A stretch of DNA of 64,000 bases from SSC4 sp964443225. Lineage in GTDB: Bacteria; Chloroflexota; Anaerolineae; SSC4; Amarolineaceae. The notes beneath the pieces were generated by a model. The model had not been told where the DNA came from. It did not search any database and was given only the letters and a program-made list of their open reading frames with translations. Of the stretch, positions 8,003-17,143 are shown one piece after another. The stretch spans positions 6,910-70,909 of the forward strand of contig CAYUCC010000022.1 of the NCBI GenBank assembly GCA_964443225.1, read 5' to 3'. Numbering within the stretch: the stretch's first letter is position 1; each line of letters starts with the position of its first letter. A program made the translations under genes and the position numbers.

Positions 8003-9830
8003 CCTCGAGATCCGCGTCTGGAACCAGGATGCCAACGGCTACCCAGTCGAGTTGACGCTTGACGGCGAGCAGACCCTGGGCCACGGCTTCCTGTCCGCCT
8101 CTATCGTTCCCTGGGTGCCCAGCGCCGACTCCGCCGCCGATGGCGAGCGGCTCTTCATGCTCCTCTTCGCCGACGACCGCCTGAAAAAAGGCTGGGCGTT
8201 AGCCCGCGGCAGGAAACCACAGCGTCGCGTACGCCTTCGCATCGACCCCGACGCACCCGATCTGCATGCCATCCCATGGGAGTTGCTTCGTGACCCCGGT
8301 GACAGCAAACAGCCGCTAGACCTGGCCGCCACCGACGCCACACCCTTCTCCCGCTACCTGGAAAGCGATCTGTCCCACGGTCTGCCGGTAAGCCAGCGCC
8401 CGGTCAGGGTGTTGGTCGCCATCGCCAACCCGAGTGATCTTCACAACTACGGTTTGGCCTCCATCGACGTGACTCAGGAATGGTCATCGATTCAGGCCGA
8501 GACAGTGGGCCAGAACATCGCTCTTACTCTGCTGCCTACCCCTTGTACCCTGAGCGCCCTGGAAACTGAGCTGAAACGCGGCGCCCACCACGTCCTGCAC
8601 TTGGTCGCCCACGGCGCATTTAACGAGCATGACGGTTATGCTGTGCTTTGCCTGGCTGATGACGCCGACCATGTGCGATTTGTATCCGACGCCGAGTTTC
8701 GCGATATGCTGGCCCGCCAATTGGGCGACGTGAATCCTGGGCGGGATGATCGCCTGCGCCTGGTCTTTCTGGCCAGTTGTGACACGGCCAAACGCGACAG
8801 CGCAGATGCCTTCCGCGGCCTGGCGCCCCAACTCATTGCGGCAGGTGTACCGGCGGTCCTCGCAATGCAGGAGCAAGTGCCAATCGTTACCTCCCAGGCT
8901 TTTGCTCGTACGTTCTACCGCCGTCTACTTGCCCATGGCATCGTAGATTTGGCGGCCAACGAGGCGCGCTCCCATGTGATAACCGCTCGGTTACCTGGCG
9001 CATCGATACCGGTCCTATTGATGCGGCTCAAGGACGGACAGCTCTTTGAGCGTCCCAAAAATCTTACCAAACGCCGCATCCTCGTGGCAAGCATCGTGGC
9101 TGCATTTGCCATTGTGTCCGCTTTTCTGCTTGCACGGCCGACGTTGGTCAGGAGTATTCAGATACAGGGCGCAGAGGCGCTCGACGCGGGACAGTACTCA
9201 GTCGCCATCAACAGGTTTCAGTGGGCAAACAGGTTGATGTTAGGACGCGACGCGAAAGTTCACTTTAACTTGGGCAACGCGTACGAGCTGGCAGGGCCAG
9301 GGAACCGCGATGTGGCTTTAGCTGAGTATCTGCGAGCCCTAGGCTTGGACGATACCTACTTACCGGTCTACAACAACCTGGCACGACTCTACATCGTCGT
9401 CCGGAACGATCCTGACGAAGCACTAAAAATGTTGTTGCCTGCCCAGGAAGTGGCAACAGATTCCAAAAGTAAAGCAGTCTTACACAAGAACACCGGCTGG
9501 GCATATTTAGCGAATGATCAGCAGGTCAAAGCCCTGGACCATTTGCACCAGGCAGAGCAACTCTTGCTGACCATGGATGCAGGCTACATTGATATCTCTG
9601 GCTATTTGGCTGAGACCTACGGCTTGATTGCCCGAGCGCAGACCGCATTGGGGCGGACCGGAGAGGCTCGAGACGCGTGGCAATCCAGCTTGAGTTACGC
9701 CTTGGCTGTTGTCGAATCGACCGCATGCACACCACCCACGCTCCCGTGGCCGAGCGATTGTGCGAATGCCAAAGAGTGGTCTGGAAAAGCCGAAACATAT
9801 CTGGAGTCTCCTGGTAATTCGTCGCCATAG
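7989..9830 (+). CDS. CHAT protease with transmembrane segment and C-terminal TPRs
   Basis: The 613-residue protein has an N-terminal CHAT module: LHAIPWELLRD lead-in, His in LHLVAHGAF (about 208) and Cys in LVFLASCDTAKR (about 264). A single hydrophobic helix follows at about 363-382 (IVAAFAIVSAFLLA). After it come tetratricopeptide-like helices (VHFNLGNAYELAG, LPVYNNLARLYIV and others to about 580). The order suggests a cytoplasmic CHAT domain linked through the membrane to an outside TPR domain, the opposite of the three TPR-CHAT genes downstream. There is no strong SD before ATG 7989, and its start overlaps the nuclease remnant. A membrane-spanning sensor-protease role is inferred from topology only. 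Confidence 0.8.
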   Translation: MRYADLEIRVWNQDANGYPVELTLDGEQTLGHGFLSASIVPWVPSADSAADGERLFMLLFADDRLKKGWALARGRKPQRRVRLRIDPDAPDLHAIPWELLRDPGDSKQPLDLAATDATPFSRYLESDLSHGLPVSQRPVRVLVAIANPSDLHNYGLASIDVTQEWSSIQAETVGQNIALTLLPTPCTLSALETELKRGAHHVLHLVAHGAFNEHDGYAVLCLADDADHVRFVSDAEFRDMLARQLGDVNPGRDDRLRLVFLASCDTAKRDSADAFRGLAPQLIAAGVPAVLAMQEQVPIVTSQAFARTFYRRLLAHGIVDLAANEARSHVITARLPGASIPVLLMRLKDGQLFERPKNLTKRRILVASIVAAFAIVSAFLLARPTLVRSIQIQGAEALDAGQYSVAINRFQWANRLMLGRDAKVHFNLGNAYELAGPGNRDVALAEYLRALGLDDTYLPVYNNLARLYIVVRNDPDEALKMLLPAQEVATDSKSKAVLHKNTGWAYLANDQQVKALDHLHQAEQLLLTMDAGYIDISGYLAETYGLIARAQTALGRTGEARDAWQSSLSYALAVVESTACTPPTLPWPSDCANAKEWSGKAETYLESPGNSSP

Positions 9831-9916
9831 GTGACCCCTGGTACAGTCTCGAAAACTTGTTTCCGTTACGCTATCCTGGCGGCTCGGGTGCGTAACCGTC
9901 GAAAGGAAGTTGGAGC

Positions 9917-11101
9917 ATGACTTTAAGACGCCATCTGCTAATAAGCACCATGCTGATCTGCCTTATCACGTCGTGTGGAACATCACTGCCAGCAACTCCG
10001 CTCCCAGCAACTGCACCGCTAGCAAGCCCACTGCCAGCAACTCCTGCAACTCTATCCATGCTGCCGAATACATTGGTGATGGCTGAAGGCCAGGTGACGG
10101 TCAAGCGCCGGGAAACGACCGGCTTTGTTCCGGCCGGCGTTGGCGCCCAGGTGGAGCCGGGCGACCTGCTGCGCGTAGAGGGAGGCGAGGCTGCCATCTT
10201 CTGCGGCAACGAGACTCTGTGGGACAGCAGCCCCCTCGTTCTGACTGGTGGCGAGAGCCATGGCGTCCCATGCCTGGCCGGTCGTTCGCCGAGGCCTTTT
10301 CCTAGCCTGTCGCGGCTGCGCGAGTCGCTGCTGCGCGGCGAGACCGGCTCCCGCGTGGAGAACATTTCTTACGTTCTGAGCCCTCGGAGCGGCTTCGTTC
10401 GCAGCGACCGGCCCACGCTCCGCTGGCATACCCTTGCCAATACCGACGTCTACACTGTCACGCTTACTGGCGACGACGAGCTGGAACGCCCGCCCGTGCA
10501 GACCAGCGGTGGCGAATTGGCCTACCCGGACGCCTGGCCATCGTTGGCGGGCGGAGGCGCCAGCTACAGCCTGGTAGTTCAAGCAGGCGAGCGCAGTTCA
10601 GAGGAGGATGGTTCCGGCGCTAAGTCTTGGGGATTCTCTTTGCTCGATCCGGCCCAGGCTGCCCAATTGCAGAGCCAGGAGGCGAAGCTGCGCGCACGTC
10701 CACTTGGCGAGGACGCCTTGACGTTGTTGCTGGCCGAGCTCTACCTGAGCGATGCGTACAGGCTACGCAGCGAGGCAGCAGAGTTGCTGTCCGGAGCGAC
10801 TGTCGAGAACCTGGCATCGGCACAGGTTCTCTTGGGCGAATTGTACCTGGAGATGGGGTTGGCCGACGAGTCCCAGCCGGCGTTTGATCAAGCATTGATG
10901 CTGGCTCGACAAGCCGGGCTACCGGAGTTCGAGGCCGGCGCAGCGTTCGGGCTAGGTACAGTTGCGTGCCTGCGCCAAAAGCAGTCGGAGGCCGAAGGCT
11001 ACTGGCAAGCAGCGCAAACTCAATACAAAGCATTGGGAATGGCCCTACAAGCGCAGACAGCAGCGGACAGGCTGAGTGCAACACAGACCGAATGCAACTG
11101 A
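9917..11101 (+). CDS. Lipoprotein with FecR-like domain and C-terminal helical repeats
   Basis: The 394-residue product begins with a lipoprotein signal (charged start, hydrophobic core, LITSC with Cys 20) and a Pro/Thr/Ala-rich spacer. Residues of about 55-140 (GQVTVKRRETTGFVPAG, then VEPGDLLRVEGGEAAI) match the FecR-type beta domain that usually sits outside the membrane. A fibronectin-like region with LSPRSGFVRSDRPTLRW follows, then TPR-like helices from about 250. It lies 86 nt after the CHAT-TM-TPR gene, with an aaagga SD, and directly before the TPR-CHAT genes, so a surface partner of those secreted proteases is plausible. Its 3' end is duplicated in the 143-bp tandem repeat. Confidence 0.7.
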   Translation: MTLRRHLLISTMLICLITSCGTSLPATPLPATAPLASPLPATPATLSMLPNTLVMAEGQVTVKRRETTGFVPAGVGAQVEPGDLLRVEGGEAAIFCGNETLWDSSPLVLTGGESHGVPCLAGRSPRPFPSLSRLRESLLRGETGSRVENISYVLSPRSGFVRSDRPTLRWHTLANTDVYTVTLTGDDELERPPVQTSGGELAYPDAWPSLAGGGASYSLVVQAGERSSEEDGSGAKSWGFSLLDPAQAAQLQSQEAKLRARPLGEDALTLLLAELYLSDAYRLRSEAAELLSGATVENLASAQVLLGELYLEMGLADESQPAFDQALMLARQAGLPEFEAGAAFGLGTVACLRQKQSEAEGYWQAAQTQYKALGMALQAQTAADRLSATQTECN

Positions 11102-11272
11102 TAACCACTTTTGCTACATCGACAGGTCAGGAGGCCGAAGGCTACTGGCAAGCATCGCAAACTCAATACAAAGCATTGGGAATGGCCCTACAAGCGCAGA
11201 CAGCAGCGGACAGGCTGAGTGCAACACAGACCGAATGCAACTGATAACCACTTTTGCTACATCGACAGGTCA
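10987..11272 (+). repeat. 143-bp tandem direct duplication (two copies)
   Basis: Copy 1 (10987-11129) and copy 2 (11130-11272) are identical except for one base seen (agcagcgc versus agcatcgc). Each contains the last ~38 codons and stop of the lipoprotein gene and the spacer, and each is followed by ggaggccgaag. That motif after copy 2 is the Shine-Dalgarno of the next gene. Because 143 is not a multiple of 3, the second coding copy is out of frame with the gene and untranslated. The near identity indicates a recent duplication. Confidence 0.95.
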
Positions 11273-11283
11273 GGAGGCCGAAG

Positions 11284-14058
11284 ATGCAACGACGGAAGTC
11301 ATTCTGGTTGAAAGTTCTACTAGTGTCCGGTTTTCTCTTGGTTCATTCTCCTGCCCATGCCGGCCCCGCGGCTCAGGAAGGTCCGGTCGAGCAATGCGCC
11401 CAGGGAATACAGCTTTATCTCGATGGACGGGCTGCGGAGGCGGCACCGTTGCTGGAGGCTGGGTTCGCTGGTCGAAACACGGCAGAGTTTGCGGACCCGG
11501 ATGACCTGGGGGCGTGTGCGTTGGTGCTGGGGTCTCTCAACATGGGACCCCCTACAGAGGTGTTGGAGGCATTCGTCGTTGCGTTGGGTGTTTTTCAAGC
11601 CACCGGAAATCGACTATTGGAGGGCACGACGCTAAACAACATCGGCGAGGTCTATGTTGGTCAGGGGCGTTACGACAAGGCGCTGGAGGTCTACGAGCAG
11701 GCGTTGACGATCCTGCGCAAAGTTGGCGACCGGGCTATGGAGGGCAGGACGCTGAACGGCTTCGGCGCGGTCTATCGTAGCCAGGGGCGTTACGCCGAGG
11801 CGCTGGAGACCCTGCAACAGGCACTGGAGATCGGGCGCGAGATAGGCGACCGGGCCGGCGAGGGCACGACGCTGAGCAACATTGGCCTAGTTTACGATAG
11901 TCAAGGACGCTACGACGAGGCGTTGAAGGCTTACGAGCAGGCGCTGGCAATCCTGCAAGCATTGGGCGACCGGGCCAGCGAGGGCATGATTCTGAACAAC
12001 ATCGGCGCGGTTTACTTCGGCCAGGAGCGCTACGACGAGGCGGTGGAGACTTACGAGCAGGCGCTGGAGATCGTGCGCGAGGTAGGCGACCGGGCCGGCG
12101 AGGGCACGACACTGGTCAACATCGGCGAGGCCGCCGAAACCGGAGGGCTCTACGACGAGGCGCTGAGGGCTTACGACCAGGCGCTGGCAGTCCTGCGCGA
12201 GGTGGGCGACCGGCCCGGCGAGGGCACGACGCTGAGCAACATTGGCTTCGTTTACGATAGTCAAGGGCGCTACGACGAGGCGTTGAAGGCTTACCAGCAA
12301 GCGCTGGCGATCTTGCAAGCAGTGAGCGACCGGGCCGGCGAGGGCACGACGCTGGTCAACATCGGAGCGGCCTACCAAAACCAAGGACACTACGAGGAGG
12401 CGCTGAAGGCTTACGAGCCGGCGATGGATGCCTTGGAGTCGGTACGCTCCATCGCCGGCAGCGAGGCAGGACGGTCGAGCTTCATCGCCCAGTACGCTGT
12501 CGTGTACGATGGAGCCGTTGATCTGTATCATCAACAAGGTCAGGACGACAAAGCCTTCCTCACCAGCGAGCGGGGCCGCGCTCGCGCTTTCCTGGACGGG
12601 CTGGCTACCGGCTCCGTCGAGCTCTCGGACGATGCATCCGCTGACCTGCTGGCGCACGAGCACGAGACGTACGCCGCTCGCCAGGCTGCGCGGGACGCCC
12701 TGGCCAAGGCCCGAGCGCTGACACCCGCCGATCCCGTCCTCGTCGCCGACCTGGAGGCGCAGCTGGCTGGCGCCGAGCAGGAGCACCAGGCCGCCCTCGA
12801 TGCGATCACCGCCCGCGGCGGTCAACTGGCAGCTCTGGTGCCCGGCCGCAGCGGTGTGCTCGACCTGGCCGCGGTCCAGGCTTTGCTGGACGACGAGACC
12901 ACGCTCGTCTCGTACTGGGTGCTGGGCGACAAGGGCGCGCTTGCCTTCGTCGTCCACGCCGACAGCTTCACCACGGTCGAGCTGCCCGACGCCACCTCAG
13001 CCAACCTTGCCAGCGCAGTTGACAATACCCTGAGCTGGCTCAACCGGGAACAGGCTCATCCCAAGCCCCTACGCGACCTGTACACGTGGCTGGTGGCTCC
13101 CCTGGCCGAACAGCTGCAGACACCCCAGGTCGTGATTGTGCCCCACCAGCAGTTGCAATACGTGCCCTTTGCAGCTCTCGACGACGGCCAGACCTACTTC
13201 GGCCAGCAACACTTGCTCTCCGTAATCCCCTCAGCCAGCGCCCTACCCTTCATCCAGCAGAATGCCGCCGAATCCGCCGCAAAGGCGAACACGCAAGCCC
13301 TCGTCTTCGGCAACCCGACTACCGGCGACCCCAACTACCCGTCCCTGGTTCATGCTGCGTCTGAAGCTCAGGCGGTGGCTTCCCTGCTGGGCACAGCCGC
13401 CGTCACCAACGCCGAGGCCAGCGAGACGCGCCTGCGGGACGAGGCGGCCGACAGCAAGGTGATCCATCTGGCGGCCCACGGCGGCTACAACGTGGCCAAC
13501 CCGCTGTACAGCGCGATCTACCTGGCGCCGGGCGGGGAAGGTACTGCCGGCGATGGCCGGCTAGAGACCCACGAGGTCTACGGCCTGGACCTGAAAGGCA
13601 ACGAGTTGGTGGTGCTCAGCGCGTGCCAGACCAACGTCGGCGAGCTGTCGGCCGGGGACGAACTGGTGGGGATGACGCGCGCCTTCTTCTTCGCCGGCAC
13701 GCCTACGATCCTCTCAAGCTTGTGGTCGGTGGACGATGCGGCGACCGAGACCTTGATGACGGCTTTTTACCGCCATTGGCAGGCTGGTATGGGCAAGGCT
13801 GAGGCGTTGCAGGCTGCTCAGGCCGAAGTGCGCGGCAAGCCCAATTGGGCTTCTCCCTTCTATTGGACCGGCTTCGTGCTCGACGGCTATCCGGGGAAGA
13901 TCGGCCGCTCGCCGGCCGCCCAGCCTGTCTCGCAGCCAACCGGAGTCGCCGGCCCATCCACGCCCGCTTCCCAGTCCTCAGGCGGGACACCCTGCGGGAT
14001 GGGCGCTGGAATGCTGGTCGTCGGCCTTGCCGTGGTAGTACGTCGGCGGCGTAGTTGA
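11284..14058 (+). CDS. Secreted TPR-CHAT protein 1 of the tandem array
   Basis: I chose ATG 11284 because AGGAGG lies at about 11272-11277; an in-frame TTG at 11254 has no such site. The 924-residue product has a signal peptide ending near SPAHA|GPAAQ, about seven 40-residue TPR units (consensus GRYDEALKAYEQALAI with LNNIGxVY), a linker with LTSERGRARAFLD, and a CHAT domain with His in IHLAAHGGYN (about 732) and Cys in VVLSACQT (about 781). After a Pro/Ser-rich spacer the C-terminus ends in a hydrophobic helix and RRRRS, a membrane-anchor or sorting-type tail. The catalytic domain should therefore face outside. TPRs probably sense or bind a protein partner. Its CHAT domain is almost the same as in the next two genes. 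Confidence 0.88.
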   Translation: MQRRKSFWLKVLLVSGFLLVHSPAHAGPAAQEGPVEQCAQGIQLYLDGRAAEAAPLLEAGFAGRNTAEFADPDDLGACALVLGSLNMGPPTEVLEAFVVALGVFQATGNRLLEGTTLNNIGEVYVGQGRYDKALEVYEQALTILRKVGDRAMEGRTLNGFGAVYRSQGRYAEALETLQQALEIGREIGDRAGEGTTLSNIGLVYDSQGRYDEALKAYEQALAILQALGDRASEGMILNNIGAVYFGQERYDEAVETYEQALEIVREVGDRAGEGTTLVNIGEAAETGGLYDEALRAYDQALAVLREVGDRPGEGTTLSNIGFVYDSQGRYDEALKAYQQALAILQAVSDRAGEGTTLVNIGAAYQNQGHYEEALKAYEPAMDALESVRSIAGSEAGRSSFIAQYAVVYDGAVDLYHQQGQDDKAFLTSERGRARAFLDGLATGSVELSDDASADLLAHEHETYAARQAARDALAKARALTPADPVLVADLEAQLAGAEQEHQAALDAITARGGQLAALVPGRSGVLDLAAVQALLDDETTLVSYWVLGDKGALAFVVHADSFTTVELPDATSANLASAVDNTLSWLNREQAHPKPLRDLYTWLVAPLAEQLQTPQVVIVPHQQLQYVPFAALDDGQTYFGQQHLLSVIPSASALPFIQQNAAESAAKANTQALVFGNPTTGDPNYPSLVHAASEAQAVASLLGTAAVTNAEASETRLRDEAADSKVIHLAAHGGYNVANPLYSAIYLAPGGEGTAGDGRLETHEVYGLDLKGNELVVLSACQTNVGELSAGDELVGMTRAFFFAGTPTILSSLWSVDDAATETLMTAFYRHWQAGMGKAEALQAAQAEVRGKPNWASPFYWTGFVLDGYPGKIGRSPAAQPVSQPTGVAGPSTPASQSSGGTPCGMGAGMLVVGLAVVVRRRRS

Positions 14059-14179
14059 TCGCCAAAACGTTGCGTTCCTTGTGGCATCGCGTCACGCAGT
14101 TGCCACCTGCGAGAGCAACTGCAGGTCGAGAGTCGAATCGCGTCACCCCGTCACGCCGATGGACGAGAGGAGACACTCC

Positions 14180-17143
14180 ATGTCATTGCCGATTTTCGGC
14201 CTGATCCTGATTCTGATCAGCAACTCGTACCTGGGTTCGGTATCTGCACATGTCAGCCGGCAGGCGCAGGACGATCCGGTTGTGCAGTGCGCGGAGGGAG
14301 TACGGGCTTATCTCGATGGTCGAACCGCGGAGGCGTGGCCGCTGCTGGAGGCTGGCTTTGCCGGCAGAGATACAGCGGAGTTCGCCAACTTGGATGATCT
14401 CGGACGATGTTCTTTGGCGCTAGGGATTCTACTGGGCAGCGCAGGCAATCTCACAAGGGCGTTGGAGGCATCTGCTGTTGCGCTGGAGACGTTTAAAGGC
14501 AGTGGCAATCGGCAGCTTGAGGGCAAGACGCTAAACAACATCGGCGCGGTTTACCGTAACTCGGGGCGCTATCGCGAGGCGCTGAAGGCTTACGAGGAGG
14601 CATTGGTCGTCTGGCGAGAGGTGGACGACAGGGCCAGCGACGGCACGACGCTGAACAATATCGGCGCGGTCTATTTCGTACAGGGACGCTATGGCGAAGC
14701 GTTGTTGGCTTACCAGCAGGCGCTGGCGATTGCGCGCGAGGTGGACAACCGGGCCGGCGAGGGCATGGTGCTGAACAACATTGGTGGAGTGTACGACAGT
14801 CAGGGGCGCTACACCACAGCGATAGAGATCTACCACCAAGCTTTAGCGATCCAACAAGAGGTTGGCGATCGAGTTGGCGCGGGCGATACCCTCAACGACA
14901 TCGGCGGTGCCTACAGCAGCCAGCGTCACTACGGCGAGACGCTAGAAACCTTTCAGCAGGCGCTGGCGATCCTGAGGGAAGTGGGAGACAGGGCCGGCGA
15001 GGGCACGGTGCTGAACAACATCGGCAAGGTCTATCACAGCCAGGGGCGCTACGCGGAGGCGCTGGAGGCACTCGATCAGGCGCTGGCGATCGCGCGCGAG
15101 GTGGGCGACCGGCCTGTCGAGGGTACGGTGCTGAACAACATTGGCGGAGTATACGACAGTCAGGGGCGCTACGCGGAGGCGCTGGAGGCACTCGAGCAGG
15201 CGCTGTTGATCCGGCGCGTGGTGGGCGACCAGGCCGGCGAGGGCACGACTCTGAGCAACATCGGCATGGCTTACAGCAGTCAGGGGCGCCACGAGGAGGC
15301 GCTGAGGGCACTCGAGCGGGCGCTGGCGATGCGGCGCACGGTGCGCGACCGGCCTGGGGAGGGCATCACGTTAGACAACATCGGTAAGGTCTATTTTGCC
15401 CAAGGACGCTACGACAAGGCGCTGACTAAATACGAGGAGTCCATGATGGTGCTAGAAGCGCTGCGCGCGGGGGCGGGCAGCGAGGCAGGGCGGGCCGGCT
15501 TCATCGCCCAGTACGCCGACCTGTACACTCGCGCCGTCGAGCCGTACCACAGCCAAGGCCAGGATGCCGCAGCCTTTCTCACCAGCGAGCGCGGTCGCAG
15601 CCGCGCCTTCCTCGACTCGCTGGCCACCGGCTATGTCGAACTGTCCGACGACGCTGCCGCCGACCTGCTGGCGCGTGAGCAGGAAACATACGCCGTCCGT
15701 CAGGCTGCGCAGGACGCTCTGGCCAAGGCTCACAGCCTCGATCCGCCGAATTCTGCCCTCGTTACCGCCCTCGTCACTGATCTGGAGACGCAACTCGCCG
15801 CCGCCGAGCAGGAGCACCAGGCCGCTCTCGACGCCATCACCGCTCGCGGCGGCCAACTGGCAGCCCTGGTGCCCGGCCGCAGCAGTGTGCTTGACCTGGC
15901 TGCGGTCCAGGCTTTGTTGGACGATCAGACCACGCTCGTGTCGTACTGGGTGTTGGACGACAAGGGCGCGCTGGCCTTCGTCATCACCGGCGACAGCTTC
16001 ACCACGGTCGAACTGCCCGACGCTACCTCAGCCAACCTCGCCAGCGCAGTTGATAACACCCTGAGCTGGCTCAACCGGGAACAGGCTCACCCCAAGCCGC
16101 TGCGCGACCTGTACACCTGGCTGGTGGCTCCCTTGGCTGAACATTTGCAGACTCCCCAGGTCGTCATTGTGCCGCACCAGGAATTGCAATACGTGCCCTT
16201 TGCAGCTCTCGACGACGGCCAGACCTACTTCGGCCAGCAACACCTGCTGTCGGTGATCCCCTCAGCCAGCGCTCTGCCCTTCATCCAGCAGAATGCCGCC
16301 GAATCTGCTGCGATGGCGAACACACAAGCGCTTGTCTTCGGCAACCCGAGCACCGGCGATCCCAAGTACCCATCCTTGGCTCATGCTGCGGCTGAAGCGC
16401 AGGCGGTCGCTTCACTTCTGGGCACAGCCGCTGTCACCGACGCCGAGGCCAGCGAGACCCGCCTGCGCAAAGAGGCGGCCGGCAGCAAGGTGATCCATCT
16501 GGCGGCCCATGGCGGCTACAACGTCGCCAACCCGCTGTACAGCGCGATCTACCTGGCGCCGGGCGGGGAAGGTGCGGCTGGCGATGGCCGGCTGGAGACC
16601 CACGAGGTCTACGGCCTGGACCTGAAGGGCAACGAGCTGGTGGTGCTCAGCGCCTGTCAAACCAATGTCGGCGAGTTGTCGGCCGGGGATGAGTTGGTAG
16701 GGATGACCCGGGCTTTCTTGTTCGCCGGCACACCTACGATCCTCTCGAGCTTGTGGTCGGTGGACGACGAGGCGACCGCGGCCTTGATGACGGCCTTCTA
16801 TCGCCATTGGCAGGCCGGCATGGGCAAGGCTGAGGCGTTGCAGGCTGCCCAAGCAGAGGTGCGGGCCAACCCCCGGTGGGCTTCGCCCTTCTACTGGGCC
16901 GGCTTCGCGCTCAACGGCGATCCGGGAGCGAACACTGTGAAGGTATCGGAACCGGCAGCGCAGCCGGCTGAAAGCCTGACCTCATCCCAGCCCACAACGT
17001 CGACGGCCCCACAACAACCTGACCGGTCCTTGCTGCCCGTGCTGCTTGTCATCGGGACTCTAGCGCTTGGGCTCGCCGTCCTGACCGTCGGCTGGTTGCG
17101 GCGGAGATCATCAGCCAACCGGCAAGGTTCAGGAGGACTATGA
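14180..17143 (+). CDS. Secreted TPR-CHAT protein 2 of the tandem array
   Basis: ATG 14180 follows an aggag SD with an 8-nt gap and opens directly into a signal peptide (MSLPIFGLILILISNSYLG), whereas an in-frame GTG at 14081 would add an unlikely leader. The 987-residue protein has about eight TPR units, then the ERGRSRAFLDSLATG linker, then a CHAT domain with His in HLAAHGGYN (about 777) and Cys in VVLSACQTN (about 826). The C-terminus has a Thr/Pro-rich spacer and a hydrophobic helix (LLPVLLVIGTLALGLAVLTV) followed by RRR, so it should be anchored with the catalytic domain outside. Its stop overlaps the start of the next gene by one base, which implies translational coupling. Confidence 0.88.
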   Translation: MSLPIFGLILILISNSYLGSVSAHVSRQAQDDPVVQCAEGVRAYLDGRTAEAWPLLEAGFAGRDTAEFANLDDLGRCSLALGILLGSAGNLTRALEASAVALETFKGSGNRQLEGKTLNNIGAVYRNSGRYREALKAYEEALVVWREVDDRASDGTTLNNIGAVYFVQGRYGEALLAYQQALAIAREVDNRAGEGMVLNNIGGVYDSQGRYTTAIEIYHQALAIQQEVGDRVGAGDTLNDIGGAYSSQRHYGETLETFQQALAILREVGDRAGEGTVLNNIGKVYHSQGRYAEALEALDQALAIAREVGDRPVEGTVLNNIGGVYDSQGRYAEALEALEQALLIRRVVGDQAGEGTTLSNIGMAYSSQGRHEEALRALERALAMRRTVRDRPGEGITLDNIGKVYFAQGRYDKALTKYEESMMVLEALRAGAGSEAGRAGFIAQYADLYTRAVEPYHSQGQDAAAFLTSERGRSRAFLDSLATGYVELSDDAAADLLAREQETYAVRQAAQDALAKAHSLDPPNSALVTALVTDLETQLAAAEQEHQAALDAITARGGQLAALVPGRSSVLDLAAVQALLDDQTTLVSYWVLDDKGALAFVITGDSFTTVELPDATSANLASAVDNTLSWLNREQAHPKPLRDLYTWLVAPLAEHLQTPQVVIVPHQELQYVPFAALDDGQTYFGQQHLLSVIPSASALPFIQQNAAESAAMANTQALVFGNPSTGDPKYPSLAHAAAEAQAVASLLGTAAVTDAEASETRLRKEAAGSKVIHLAAHGGYNVANPLYSAIYLAPGGEGAAGDGRLETHEVYGLDLKGNELVVLSACQTNVGELSAGDELVGMTRAFLFAGTPTILSSLWSVDDEATAALMTAFYRHWQAGMGKAEALQAAQAEVRANPRWASPFYWAGFALNGDPGANTVKVSEPAAQPAESLTSSQPTTSTAPQQPDRSLLPVLLVIGTLALGLAVLTVGWLRRRSSANRQGSGGL

